Below, piece by piece: positions 44,971-52,641 of a DNA stretch of 64,000 nucleotides. Under the pieces are notes generated by a model. It did not search any database. It worked only from the letters and a program-made list of their open reading frames with translations, and was not told the origin of the DNA. A program made the position numbers and the translations under genes. How positions within the stretch are numbered: the first letter of the stretch is position 1; the number at the start of each line of letters is the position of its first letter. The stretch lies in NCBI RefSeq assembly GCF_017874735.1, contig NZ_JAGGLV010000015.1, positions 62,001 to 126,000 of the forward strand. Reading direction: 5' to 3'. This stretch comes from Paenibacillus silagei. GTDB lineage: Bacteria; Bacillota; Bacilli; Paenibacillales; Paenibacillaceae.

Positions 44971-45053
44971 GCGGTAGTGGTGGAATGGCAGACACGCTAT
45001 CTTGAGGGGGTAGTGGGTGTATACCCGTGGAGGTTCGAGTCCTCTCTACCGCA
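44971..45053 (+). tRNA. tRNA-Leu (anticodon GAG)
   Basis: An 83-nt cloverleaf with acceptor GCGGTAG pairing with CTACCGC (45046-45052) and A73 at 45053. The anticodon arm CTATC-TTGAGGG-GGTAG has GAG at 45004-45006. A long variable arm and the GGTTCGAGTCC T-loop are typical of tRNA-Leu. CCA is not encoded. Its 3' 53 bases plus two more are duplicated exactly at 34942-34996, where an integrative element appears to have used a second copy of this gene. Confidence 0.95.
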
Positions 45054-45063
45054 TATTTTTCAT

Positions 45064-45107
45064 AAAAGCCGAGATCCTTGATCATTCAAGGGTTTCGGCT
45101 TTTTTTT
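45064..45107 (+). terminator. tRNA terminator
   Basis: AAAGCCGAgATCCTTGA and TCAAGGgTTTCGGCTTT arms with a short loop and eight T. Confidence 0.9.
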
Positions 45108-45113
45108 GAACTC

Positions 45114-45160
45114 AAAAACACCCTTCGCACGGAACTAATCTGGGTATGAAGGGTGTTTTT
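45114..45160. terminator. Bidirectional terminator
   Basis: AAAAACACCCTTC and GAAGGGTGTTTTT arms, 13 bp perfect, loop 21 bases. It ends the glutathione peroxidase gene on the minus strand and backs up the tRNA terminator. Confidence 0.9.
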
Positions 45161-45172
45161 GTTGAATCCGCT

Positions 45173-45652
45173 CTAGCGCAGCAGCTTCTCGATATCCTCT
45201 TCGATCTGATCCGGTGTTGTCTGCGGGGCGAACCGCTTCAGCACACGGCCTTCCTGGTCCACCAGGAACTTGGTGAAGTTCCATTTGATGCTCTTCGAGC
45301 CGAGTACTCCCGGTGCCTCTTTGGACAGATACTTGAACAGGGGATGGGCGTCGGCGCCTTTGACGTTGATTTTCTCGTACATCGGGAAGGATACACCGTA
45401 ATTGATCTCGCAGAACTCGGCAATATCCTCGCTCTCACCCGGCTCCTGTCCGGCAAACTGATTGCTGGGGAAGCCCAGAATCTCAAAACCGCGGTCTTTG
45501 AATTTATCGTACACTTCCTGGAGACCCTTATATTGCGGGGTGAGTCCGCACTTGCTGGCTGTATTCACGACGAGCAGAACCTTGCCTTTGTACTTGGAGA
45601 GTGATTCTTCCTGGCCCCGCAGGGTGTTGGCTTCAAAATCATGGACATTCAT
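45173..45652 (-). CDS. bsaA: Glutathione peroxidase (BsaA-type)
   Basis: A 159-residue thioredoxin-fold peroxidase. The peroxidatic Cys35 is in NTASKCGLTPQY; the partner motif GFPSNQFAGQEPG and the IKWNFTKFLVD block (Trp, Asn) complete the active-site tetrad. Firmicutes homologues use cysteine, not selenocysteine, and probably thioredoxin as reductant to remove hydrogen or organic peroxides. The start is an ATG with GAGGAAT-like site. It faces the Ohr gene at 45824 divergently, giving a small oxidative-stress cluster. Confidence 0.9.
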   Translation of the reverse strand: MNVHDFEANTLRGQEESLSKYKGKVLLVVNTASKCGLTPQYKGLQEVYDKFKDRGFEILGFPSNQFAGQEPGESEDIAEFCEINYGVSFPMYEKINVKGADAHPLFKYLSKEAPGVLGSKSIKWNFTKFLVDQEGRVLKRFAPQTTPDQIEEDIEKLLR

Positions 45653-45776
45653 GAATGATTCCTCCCGAACATTGATTTATCACAATTTAATTGTACACTA
45701 TTCACCGCCGGAAGCAAGTTTTAAAAGGTAACAATCTGCCGGGTCGTTTCAAAAATGTGAGGTTGTTTAAGTTAAG

Positions 45777-45792
45777 TGTAAGTGTTCTTACA
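45777..45792. promoter_or_regulatory. Palindrome upstream of the Ohr gene
   Basis: TGTAAG-TGTT-CTTACA is a perfect inverted repeat 32 bp before the ATG of the Ohr-like gene. It may be the operator of a MarR/OhrR-type or other repressor, although it does not match the classic OhrR box. Confidence 0.4.
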
Positions 45793-45823
45793 AAATTTGT
45801 GTTAAAAAGGAGAGATTTTAAAG

Positions 45824-46258
45824 ATGAGTACATTGAAACTAAAACCCCTATATACTGCTACAGCCAAGGTTCGCGGAGGCCGTGAAGGTTCGGTGGAATC
45901 GTCCGACGGAGCGCTGAAGCATGATCTCAAAATTCCGAAGGAGCTTGGAGGTCCTGGTGGTGCAGGGACAAATCCGGAGCAGCTGTTCGCGGCAGGTTAT
46001 GGTGCGTGCTATGAGAGTGCCCTTGCTAATATTGCCCGTAAAGAAGGCGTAAAGCTGCAGGATGTCGAGATTACCTCGAATGTGCTGATCGGCAAGGACG
46101 AGAGCGACGGAGGCTTCAAGCTGGCCGTGAAGCTGGATGTGAAGCTGCCGGGCATTGAGCGCTCTGTGGCAGAGGATCTGGCTAAGAAAGCCCATGATTT
46201 CTGCCCGTATTCCAAGGCGACCCGCGGAAATATCGAGGTTGAACTGAACGTTCTGTAG
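45824..46258 (+). CDS. ohr: Organic hydroperoxide resistance protein (Ohr/OsmC family)
   Basis: A 144-residue OsmC-fold protein. The two reactive cysteines are Cys62 (AAGYGACYES) and Cys127 (HDFCPYSKATRGN), spaced as in Ohr rather than general OsmC. Arg20 in VRGGREG would be the substrate-positioning arginine. Ohr reduces organic and fatty-acid hydroperoxides using lipoylated proteins. AAAAAGGAGAG precedes the ATG. A hairpin follows the stop. Its neighbour is the divergent glutathione peroxidase gene. Confidence 0.9.
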   Translation: MSTLKLKPLYTATAKVRGGREGSVESSDGALKHDLKIPKELGGPGGAGTNPEQLFAAGYGACYESALANIARKEGVKLQDVEITSNVLIGKDESDGGFKLAVKLDVKLPGIERSVAEDLAKKAHDFCPYSKATRGNIEVELNVL

Positions 46259-46298
46259 AGATAGATAGCAATGTTCAATTGAATAGCATGCTTATTCG

Positions 46299-46327
46299 TA
46301 AGACCAGACATTTAATGTCTGGTCTTA
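46299..46327. terminator. Perfect hairpin after ohr
   Basis: TAAGACCAGACAT and ATGTCTGGTCTTA arms around a three-base loop. No T run follows, so it may be an mRNA-stabilising hairpin or weak terminator. Confidence 0.5.
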
Positions 46328-46538
46328 CGTTATGTATAGCCGCAGAACCACGGGTAGGAATGAACAAAGCTGGGAATAATGGCTAAATAGAGTCTGAGAA
46401 GGCCGGAAGTGCGGTAAATAGCTTGCATGAGCCTGTACTTTGGTTGACATCACCCCGGAAATTCTTTAATATGTCTAAGTATCTGTTAATGTCGCGCGTG
46501 CTATTAACTACCAAAAATTTAAATAATGGGTGATGAAG

Positions 46539-46817
46539 ATGTCTTACAAACCGAGTATTACGAATGTGACCAAAGCCAGCAGCAATGATAAGGAAGGATT
46601 GTACGAGTTCATTATCAAGCTTGCTGACGGAACGGAGTGCCGCGCGTTCTACAACCGGTTTCCGGAATGGAAAATGACGAACATCAGCCGCCTGCTCAAG
46701 ACTCCTTGTCCGGTATGCCGCAAAGATTTCATCTGCAAATGCATGGAATCCTTCACTGCTGATTTCGAAGAGCAAATGACCGGGGACGAATGGATTAACA
46801 AGGCTATTGCAGAATAA
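46539..46817 (+). CDS. Small unknown protein with cysteine cluster
   Basis: A 92-residue protein. ATG 46539 lies after GGGTGATGAAG; GTG 46530 and ATG 46533 are possible alternatives. The N-terminal half is strand-rich (GLYEFIIKLADGTECRAFYN). The centre contains PCPVCRKDFICKC, two Cys pairs that could bind zinc. The C-terminal helix ends in EWINKAIAE. I recall it only as an uncharacterised Paenibacillus protein. A strong terminator follows. Confidence 0.55.
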   Translation: MSYKPSITNVTKASSNDKEGLYEFIIKLADGTECRAFYNRFPEWKMTNISRLLKTPCPVCRKDFICKCMESFTADFEEQMTGDEWINKAIAE

Positions 46818-46839
46818 TTAGACGAACGGACGTTGTAGG

Positions 46840-46863
46840 CGCGGGAGCTATCCCGCGTTTTTT
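46840..46863 (+). terminator. Rho-independent terminator
   Basis: CGCGGGA and TCCCGCG arms, four-base loop, six T. Confidence 0.9.
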
Positions 46864-46924
46864 GCTTTTTTTTCAAAAGGAGATAGGAATGTTACACTAT
46901 GCTTAAGAGGAAGGGGGCGGCGAT

Positions 46925-47344
46925 GTGACTGAAGAGCGGAAGGAAGTGCAGGGCGAATCTATTGTGCTGATCGATGGGGTCTGTCATCTGTGCCAGGGAA
47001 TTGTCCGGTTCATTATTCCGCGTGATCCCAAGGCGCACTTCAAATTCGCTTCCTTGCAGAGTGATGCGGCCCGGGAACTGCTTAAGGCAGGCGGTCTGCC
47101 CGAGCAGCAATTAGACACTGTGGTGCTGATAGAGAACGGCAAGTATTATACGCAATCGGCAGCAGTGCTGCGGATTGCCCGCAGACTCCGCTTCCCGTGG
47201 CCTGCCGCATATGTGTTCATCCTAATTCCGGGACCGCTGCGTAACGCTATGTACAGGATTGTGGCCAGGAACCGCTACCGCTGGTTCGGCAGGGATGAGC
47301 AGTGTCTGCTGCCGACACCGGATATGAAGCGCAGATTTCTGTAG
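46925..47344 (+). CDS. DCC-family thiol-disulfide oxidoreductase (YuxK-like)
   Basis: A 139-residue protein starting at GTG 46925 with GGGGGCGG upstream. The DCC family hallmark is near the N-terminus: VLIDGVCHLCQG, with the CxxC pair Cys20-Cys23. FASLQSDAARELL and the R-W-F-G-R tail near 115 are also typical. The family resembles thioredoxins and probably exchanges disulfides; physiological partners are unknown. Monocistronic. Confidence 0.85.
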   Translation: MTEERKEVQGESIVLIDGVCHLCQGIVRFIIPRDPKAHFKFASLQSDAARELLKAGGLPEQQLDTVVLIENGKYYTQSAAVLRIARRLRFPWPAAYVFILIPGPLRNAMYRIVARNRYRWFGRDEQCLLPTPDMKRRFL

Positions 47345-47451
47345 CCGGTAAGGGGGATTCTGAGGGATTCTCTCAAATAGTGGTGAAAAAGTTATTGCTG
47401 ACTTCTTATATCTATGCTACTATAGCAGTAAATTACAGGAACAGTAACGGA

Positions 47452-47498
47452 AGCACCGTTCAATGACCGTATTCACGGTTATTGGCGGTGCTTTTTTG
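47452..47498 (+). terminator. Hairpin with T run upstream of the Tad locus
   Basis: AGCACCG...ACCGT-attc-ACGGT...CGGTGCT followed by six T, 42 bp before the first Tad gene start. It either ends the DCC gene transcript or attenuates the Tad operon. Confidence 0.7.
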
Positions 47499-47539
47499 CT
47501 GTTCTTTTTCTTATGTATTCAAGAGAGGAGGAGGAGTTC

Positions 47540-48700
47540 ATGACGGCAAGAATCGTGCTTGCAGTCCGGGAGAGCCAATATATTGAACCGCTACTGCATT
47601 ATCTGCATCATAGCGAGTACGCGGAGATGCTGCGGATTACGGCTTTCAGCAGACTGGACGCTTTTATGGAATTTATGACAGGCGATGAGCTGCCGGATGC
47701 GGTAGCCGGGGATCCGTCCTTCATTGAAGCCTGGCTGGTGGAAGGGAGAAGTACAGTTCCATGGGCAGTCTTAAGCGAAGGCGGAGAATTGCCGAATGGG
47801 CGGGATCTGGCGGGGGGAAGGCACATTGCCAAGTATCAGGCACTGCCGTCGCTGCTGGAAGCGATTCTCCAGCTGAGTGATCTGAAGCGGGTCCGAACGG
47901 CTGCTCTGCCTAAGGAAGCAACGCTGCTGCTCGGGATCGTCTCGGCCAGCGGCGGCAGCGGCAAAACTACGGTAGCGTTGAACATGGCGAAGCAGCTTGG
48001 AGCAGTTGGACTGTCCGTATTCTATCTGAATCTGGAGAGTGTGGACAGCAGCGGATTCATTCTGCGGATGCCGGGCAGCCATGTTCCCGGTCTGGAGCGG
48101 CTCTTATATGAGCTAAAGGCTGGAGGACCAGAGAATAAGGGAGGAAGAGGGGAGCCGAAATGGACCGATTATGCGTTCAGACATGACAGTCTGCGGTGTG
48201 ATGCCTTCAGGCCTGTAGAGAATTTCAAGGAGATGCTCCAAATGTCCCGGCAGGACACACTGGATCTACTGGAGGGGCTGGCCGGAGCCGGAAGCTATGA
48301 TGTGGTTATTGTAGACACCGGCGCTATTGAGGAGGAGCGGGCTCAGGCAGTTCTGAACAGATGCGGTGTCCTGCTGTGGGTGCTGAAGAATGATCAGGCC
48401 AGTATCCGCAAAACCGAACGCTGGCTGGATTATATCGCAAGTCCGCACTCCGGCATGCTGCCCGAGCTGGTGAACAGGAGCCGATTCGTCATGAACGGCT
48501 GCACCGGAGTGGAGAATGAAGGGCCGCTATCCGTTGCACTCCGGCTGGATGCTGTACTTCCGTATATTCCATCCTGGGGGTTACAGCATTATGGAGAACT
48601 CTGCCTAAGCTCTCCCCTATTCATTGACGGCATTCAGCAGCTCTCCAGAGCTATAGTAGAGCCTGAATTGCCTGGGGTGTTCACAGGGATTCCTGTATGA
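47540..48700 (+). CDS. TadZ/CpaE-like ATPase
   Basis: A 386-residue protein; ATG 47540 follows GAGGAGGAGGAG. The N-terminal 125 residues resemble the receiver-like domain of TadZ/CpaE (VLAVRESQYIEPLLHYLHHS), although acidic phosphorylation residues are not evident. A MinD/ParA-type ATPase domain follows, with deviant Walker A SASGGSGKTT at about 136-145 and VVIVDTGAIEE as Walker B. TadZ proteins place the Tad pilus machine at a site in the cell. First gene of the tad cluster; its stop overlaps the cpaF start by four bases. Confidence 0.8.
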   Translation: MTARIVLAVRESQYIEPLLHYLHHSEYAEMLRITAFSRLDAFMEFMTGDELPDAVAGDPSFIEAWLVEGRSTVPWAVLSEGGELPNGRDLAGGRHIAKYQALPSLLEAILQLSDLKRVRTAALPKEATLLLGIVSASGGSGKTTVALNMAKQLGAVGLSVFYLNLESVDSSGFILRMPGSHVPGLERLLYELKAGGPENKGGRGEPKWTDYAFRHDSLRCDAFRPVENFKEMLQMSRQDTLDLLEGLAGAGSYDVVIVDTGAIEEERAQAVLNRCGVLLWVLKNDQASIRKTERWLDYIASPHSGMLPELVNRSRFVMNGCTGVENEGPLSVALRLDAVLPYIPSWGLQHYGELCLSSPLFIDGIQQLSRAIVEPELPGVFTGIPV

Positions 48701-49968
48701 ATGAAGAGATGTTCCGCGCCCTGCGCAGCGACATCCGTGCAGGGCTGGATGTGACCTCGGTCATCGGGAATGATGAGCTGGCTGCTTATATCGAACGGAT
48801 CATTCTGGAGCGGGAACAATTACGCCTCCTGACTGCCCAGGAGAAGCACGAGCTGGTGAAGAAGCTGTTCGATTCCTTCCGGGGGCTGGATATTCTTCAG
48901 CCGCTGGTGGATAATCCGGCGATCACTGAGATTATGATCAACAGCCACGAGGAGATCTTTATCGAGGAAGAGGGGATGATCCGCAGGCTGCCGCTGGCTT
49001 TTGAATCGGGGAGCAGGCTGGAGGATATCATTCAGATTATCGTTTCCGGCGTCAACCGTGTGGTCAATGAATCCTCGCCGATTGTGGATGCGCGGCTGCA
49101 GGACGGCTCGCGTGTCAATATCGTATTGCCGCCTGCCGCGCTGAAGGGTCCGGCTATGACCATCCGCAAATTTCCGGAGACACCGATGACGATGGAGGAG
49201 CTGGTGAGGCGTGAAGCGCTCTCGGAGGAAGCGGCTGAGCTGCTGCGGATTCTGGTTGCTGCCAAATACAATATTTTCATCAGCGGGGGTACTGGCTCGG
49301 GCAAAACAACCTTTCTGAATGCCCTGTCGCAGTTCATCCCGCCGCAGGAGCGCGTCATTACGGTGGAGGATTCGGCAGAGCTGCAAATCGTTACGGTTCC
49401 GAATCTGGTCTCCCTGGAGACCCGGAATGCTAACACAGAGGGGCGGGGCGAGATCACGATCCGTGATCTGATCCGCACTTCGCTGCGGATGCGGCCTAAC
49501 CGTATTGTCGTCGGCGAGGTGCGGGGCGCTGAATGTCTGGATATGCTGCAGGCGATGAACACCGGCCATGACGGTTCGTTGTCAACGGGGCATTCGAACA
49601 GTGCACTGGACATGCTCAGCCGCCTGGAGACCATGGTGCTCAGCGCTGCTGATCTGCCGGTAACCGTCGTACGTCAGCAGATCAGCTCAGCGATCGATAT
49701 ATTCGTGCATCTGTCGCGGCTGCGTGACCGCTCACGCCGGGTGATGGAGATCAGTGAGGTTGCGGGTATCCGCAGCGGCGAAGTCATACTGAATCGACTA
49801 TATGAATTTCGGGAGTCGGGCGAACAAGATGGCCGGGTGCAGGGGAGACTTGAGGTCTGCGGCCATCCGCTTCTGCATACAGACAAGCTGCGGATGGCCG
49901 GAATCCTTGATTATCCGCTCAAGCAGTATGAGAGCAGAAGCTCTGCGAAGGAGGCGAGTGTACCTTGA
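48697..49968 (+). CDS. cpaF: CpaF/TadA secretion ATPase
   Basis: A 423-residue hexameric secretion ATPase of the CpaF/TadA family. Walker A GGTGSGKTTFLN is near residues 197-208, ITVEDSAELQI is the Asp box, IRTSLRMRPNRIVVGEVRG is Walker B, and TGHDGSLSTGHSN the His box. It powers assembly (and perhaps retraction) of the Flp pilus. It overlaps the genes on both sides by four bases, so the tadZ-cpaF-tadB block is translationally coupled. Cytoplasmic, at the inner face of the membrane. Confidence 0.95.
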   Translation: MNEEMFRALRSDIRAGLDVTSVIGNDELAAYIERIILEREQLRLLTAQEKHELVKKLFDSFRGLDILQPLVDNPAITEIMINSHEEIFIEEEGMIRRLPLAFESGSRLEDIIQIIVSGVNRVVNESSPIVDARLQDGSRVNIVLPPAALKGPAMTIRKFPETPMTMEELVRREALSEEAAELLRILVAAKYNIFISGGTGSGKTTFLNALSQFIPPQERVITVEDSAELQIVTVPNLVSLETRNANTEGRGEITIRDLIRTSLRMRPNRIVVGEVRGAECLDMLQAMNTGHDGSLSTGHSNSALDMLSRLETMVLSAADLPVTVVRQQISSAIDIFVHLSRLRDRSRRVMEISEVAGIRSGEVILNRLYEFRESGEQDGRVQGRLEVCGHPLLHTDKLRMAGILDYPLKQYESRSSAKEASVP

Positions 49969-50822
49969 ACATCATGAAGAAGAGCGACCGGCATCTCCCT
50001 GTAAGGCGACGCAAAGGATTCATGAAGAGGACACCGCCCATGCTGCCGGTTAACGCATCTCAAGGGGGAGAGCAGGTGCTGCTGCCGGATTATACCGTAT
50101 ATGAGCTGACCTCCCTGCAAAGATTGCTGGTCATTCTGGGTGCCGGCGCCCTGTTGTTCGGTATTGGTTACTTGTTCTATCACCGGCTGCTCCTGGCTGC
50201 ACTGCTTGTCCCCGGAAGCGCCTACGGGCCGCGGCTGCTGCGCGAATATCTGCTGCAGCGCCGCCGGGCTGCGCTGAATCTGCAATTCAAGCAGATGCTG
50301 TTCTCACTCTCTTCGTCGCTCTCTGCCGGACGTTCAGTGGAGAATGCCTTCCGGGAGGCCGTGCAGGACCTGCGGATGCTTGACCCGGAGGGCGCAAGTG
50401 ACATGATCTCCGAGCTGAATATCATCTGTGCCCGGATGGAGAACGGGGAGCCGATTGAAGATGCGCTGTATGAATTCAGCAAAAGAGCAGGAATGGAGGA
50501 TGTGGAGCGCTTCGCAGATGTGTTCATGGTCTGCAAGCGTACGGGCGGGGATCTGGTTGAGATTGTACGCCGCACATCCACCATCATCGGCGAAAAGCTG
50601 GATATCCAGCAGGACATCGCAGTAAGTATAGCCCAGAAGAAATTCGAGGCGAAGGCGCTGCTGGTCTCTCCGCTGATGATGGTGATGTTCATGAGTCTGA
50701 GCGCCGGAGATTATATGCAGCCTATGTATACTGGTGCAGGAATAGCAGTGTCTACACTGGCGCTGATTGCATTGTTCCTCTGTTACCTCTGGACCCATAA
50801 GATCATGGATATTCCGCTGTGA
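49965..50822 (+). CDS. tadB: TadB-like membrane platform protein
   Basis: A 285-residue protein of the type II secretion system F superfamily. Hydrophobic spans appear near residues 50-85 and at the C-terminus (MMVMFMSLSAGDYMQPMY, STLALIALFLCYLW), with a central T2SSF domain (LNLQFKQMLFSLSSSLSAGR, then FADVFMVCKRTGGDLVEIV). A basic N-terminus. It forms the membrane platform with TadC for the CpaF motor. Its ATG overlaps the cpaF stop. Confidence 0.85.
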   Translation: MNIMKKSDRHLPVRRRKGFMKRTPPMLPVNASQGGEQVLLPDYTVYELTSLQRLLVILGAGALLFGIGYLFYHRLLLAALLVPGSAYGPRLLREYLLQRRRAALNLQFKQMLFSLSSSLSAGRSVENAFREAVQDLRMLDPEGASDMISELNIICARMENGEPIEDALYEFSKRAGMEDVERFADVFMVCKRTGGDLVEIVRRTSTIIGEKLDIQQDIAVSIAQKKFEAKALLVSPLMMVMFMSLSAGDYMQPMYTGAGIAVSTLALIALFLCYLWTHKIMDIPL

Positions 50823-50840
50823 AGGAGGGTGAGTGAAGGG

Positions 50841-51713
50841 ATGTCATTGATCTGTGGTGCGATTCTGCTTCTGCTCGCAACAGGCTGGCTCATTCTGAGG
50901 ATGAGATGCGGCAGCCGTTATGCTGCTCTGCGGGAGCTGCCTATGGAAGGCCTGCGGCTGCGGCGGCTGGGTGAGCCTCTATTGTTACTAGTAGAACAGG
51001 GCAGAATCGCCAGTTATCTCCCCTCTGTGATGTTTCGGATACAACGTTCGCTACAGCGGATCTATGGTATGCGCTACAGTGCAGAACGGACCTTACTGTT
51101 CATGGGGGAGATGCTTAGCTACAGCTGGCTGCTTGCCGCAGGAGGAAGTGCGCTGACAAGCTTTACGGGAGAGCAGGCGGGAATAATCCTCGGTGGGCTC
51201 TTGGCAGTTGCACTCCCGGTGGCTATGGTTAGCGATCTGCACAAAAAGGTACGTGTACGGGAGCAGAATATTATGCTGGAGCTTCCTGAGCTGCTGAACA
51301 GTATTGTTCTGCTGGTCGGCGCAGGTGAGACGGTTCAGCGGGCGATTGTCCGCTGTGTGAACAGCCGTCATGGGGATAGCGCCCATCCGCTCTACGCTGA
51401 ATTAATGAAGATGACAGCTGAATGGGACGGCGGTTACTCCTTCCAGCAGGCGTTCGAGAACTTCAGTAAGCGCTGTGCTGTGCAGGAGGTCTCCATCTTC
51501 ACCACTACAGTGCTGCTTAATTACCGCAGAGGCGGGGCCGACTTTGTTCTGTCACTGCGGGATCTGTCACGGATGCTCTGGGAGAAGCGGAAGGCGATCA
51601 GCCGCACACGCGGTGAACAGGCATCGTCGAAGCTGGTTTTTCCGATGGTGGTTATCTTCTTGATTGTGATTGTGCTGGTGGGAACACCGGCGATTATGAT
51701 GTTAAAAATGTAG
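50841..51713 (+). CDS. tadC: TadC-like membrane platform protein
   Basis: A 290-residue T2SSF-superfamily protein. ATG 50841 is used; a GTG at 50829 would sit directly on the AAGGAGG site. It has an N-terminal span (LICGAILLLLATGWLIL), two central ones near 100-140, a T2SSF domain (LPELLNSIVLLVGAGETVQR, AFENFSKRCAVQEVSIF), and a C-terminal span (MVVIFLIVIVLVGTPAIMM). It partners TadB. Spacing of 18 bp from tadB. Confidence 0.85.
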   Translation: MSLICGAILLLLATGWLILRMRCGSRYAALRELPMEGLRLRRLGEPLLLLVEQGRIASYLPSVMFRIQRSLQRIYGMRYSAERTLLFMGEMLSYSWLLAAGGSALTSFTGEQAGIILGGLLAVALPVAMVSDLHKKVRVREQNIMLELPELLNSIVLLVGAGETVQRAIVRCVNSRHGDSAHPLYAELMKMTAEWDGGYSFQQAFENFSKRCAVQEVSIFTTTVLLNYRRGGADFVLSLRDLSRMLWEKRKAISRTRGEQASSKLVFPMVVIFLIVIVLVGTPAIMMLKM

Positions 51714-51726
51714 GAGGTAGAGGTGT

Positions 51727-51915
51727 ATGTTAACACAGATGGCAGAAGGAGTAAGAAGTTTTTGGAGAGATGAAGAGGGGCTGGGAACACTGGAGATGAT
51801 TCTGATCATTGCTGTCCTGATTGCAGTCGTTCTGGTATTCCGTGAGGAGATTGTGAAGGTGGTTAAGGATCTGATCGGCACGGCCGGAGATAAGAGTCAG
51901 GAAGTCTTTGAGTGA
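51727..51915 (+). CDS. flp: Flp-type pilin
   Basis: A 62-residue prepilin of the Flp1 type. A charged leader ends at EEGLGTLEM, where the prepilin peptidase should cut after Gly so that the mature protein begins near LGTLE. The hydrophobic stalk is ILIIAVLIAVVLVF. AGGAGGTAGAGG precedes the ATG. It is the likely major subunit of the pilus made by this locus. It overlaps the next gene by four bases. Confidence 0.85.
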   Translation: MLTQMAEGVRSFWRDEEGLGTLEMILIIAVLIAVVLVFREEIVKVVKDLIGTAGDKSQEVFE

Positions 51916-52577
51916 TTCCGCTGCGGGAGGATGAGGGGAGCTTCACTATCGAGGCTTCACTTCTGCTGCCGATGCTTATGGGGATTACGATGGTGCTGCT
52001 GTTCTTCTCCTTATACAGCTATCAGAAGTCGATGCTGCTGCAGATTGCCTCAGCTACTGCGGAGCGGGCTGCATATAACTGGGAGAATAGTAACCGGACG
52101 GTAAGCGGAGAATTCCAGACCGGAAATGTTGACCCGCTGTACTGGAGAATCGATGAGGATGGACTATTGGCTTCGCTATTCGGTTCAGGAGCAGAGAATG
52201 GCAGTACGGCCATTACACTGCCTGGTAATGCTGAAGAAGGAGGGCCCCTGCCGGTAGTGAAGCTGCGTCGGGCATCACAGATGGTGCCTGCCGGATTAAA
52301 GGGAGAAATGAGCTATGTCTACGGATTGACTGGCCGCAGAATCAGTACGGAGCTGAAGAAGGTGCTACATCTGCCTGTTCTGGATAATCTGCTGGCCGAT
52401 AGAGCTGCGCCTGAGGTGTATGCCCGCTCCTACGTTACGGAGCCTGTTGAATTCATAAGAACGGTGGATCTCATGCGTTACTACGGGTCGAAGTTCAAAC
52501 AGGATTCCTCCACCGGTAAGGAGGGCACCGGCATGGAGAAAAAGCATGCAGCCCAGATGCTTGATAAGCTGCATTAA
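51912..52577 (+). CDS. TadE-like pseudopilin
   Basis: A 221-residue protein starting at GTG 51912 overlapping the pilin stop. The N-terminal DEGSFTIEASLLLPMLMGIT followed by a hydrophobic stretch is the TadE/TadG prepilin-like signal with the conserved Glu. The rest is extracellular and ends in a Lys-rich helix. TadE/F/G pseudopilins are processed by the prepilin peptidase and needed for pilus assembly. Part of the tad operon. Confidence 0.8.
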   Translation: MIPLREDEGSFTIEASLLLPMLMGITMVLLFFSLYSYQKSMLLQIASATAERAAYNWENSNRTVSGEFQTGNVDPLYWRIDEDGLLASLFGSGAENGSTAITLPGNAEEGGPLPVVKLRRASQMVPAGLKGEMSYVYGLTGRRISTELKKVLHLPVLDNLLADRAAPEVYARSYVTEPVEFIRTVDLMRYYGSKFKQDSSTGKEGTGMEKKHAAQMLDKLH

Positions 52578-52641
52578 GGATGACTGGTGATGGGGCAGCT
52601 TGGACCGGGGTGTTCAAGAATAAGGTTAAGGGGAAGTTCGG

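Noticed and set aside
48820..49569. A 249-codon minus-strand frame inside cpaF
   Set aside because: It is antisense to clear CpaF motifs, with a His/Gln/Arg-rich composition typical of shadow frames in GC-balanced genes.
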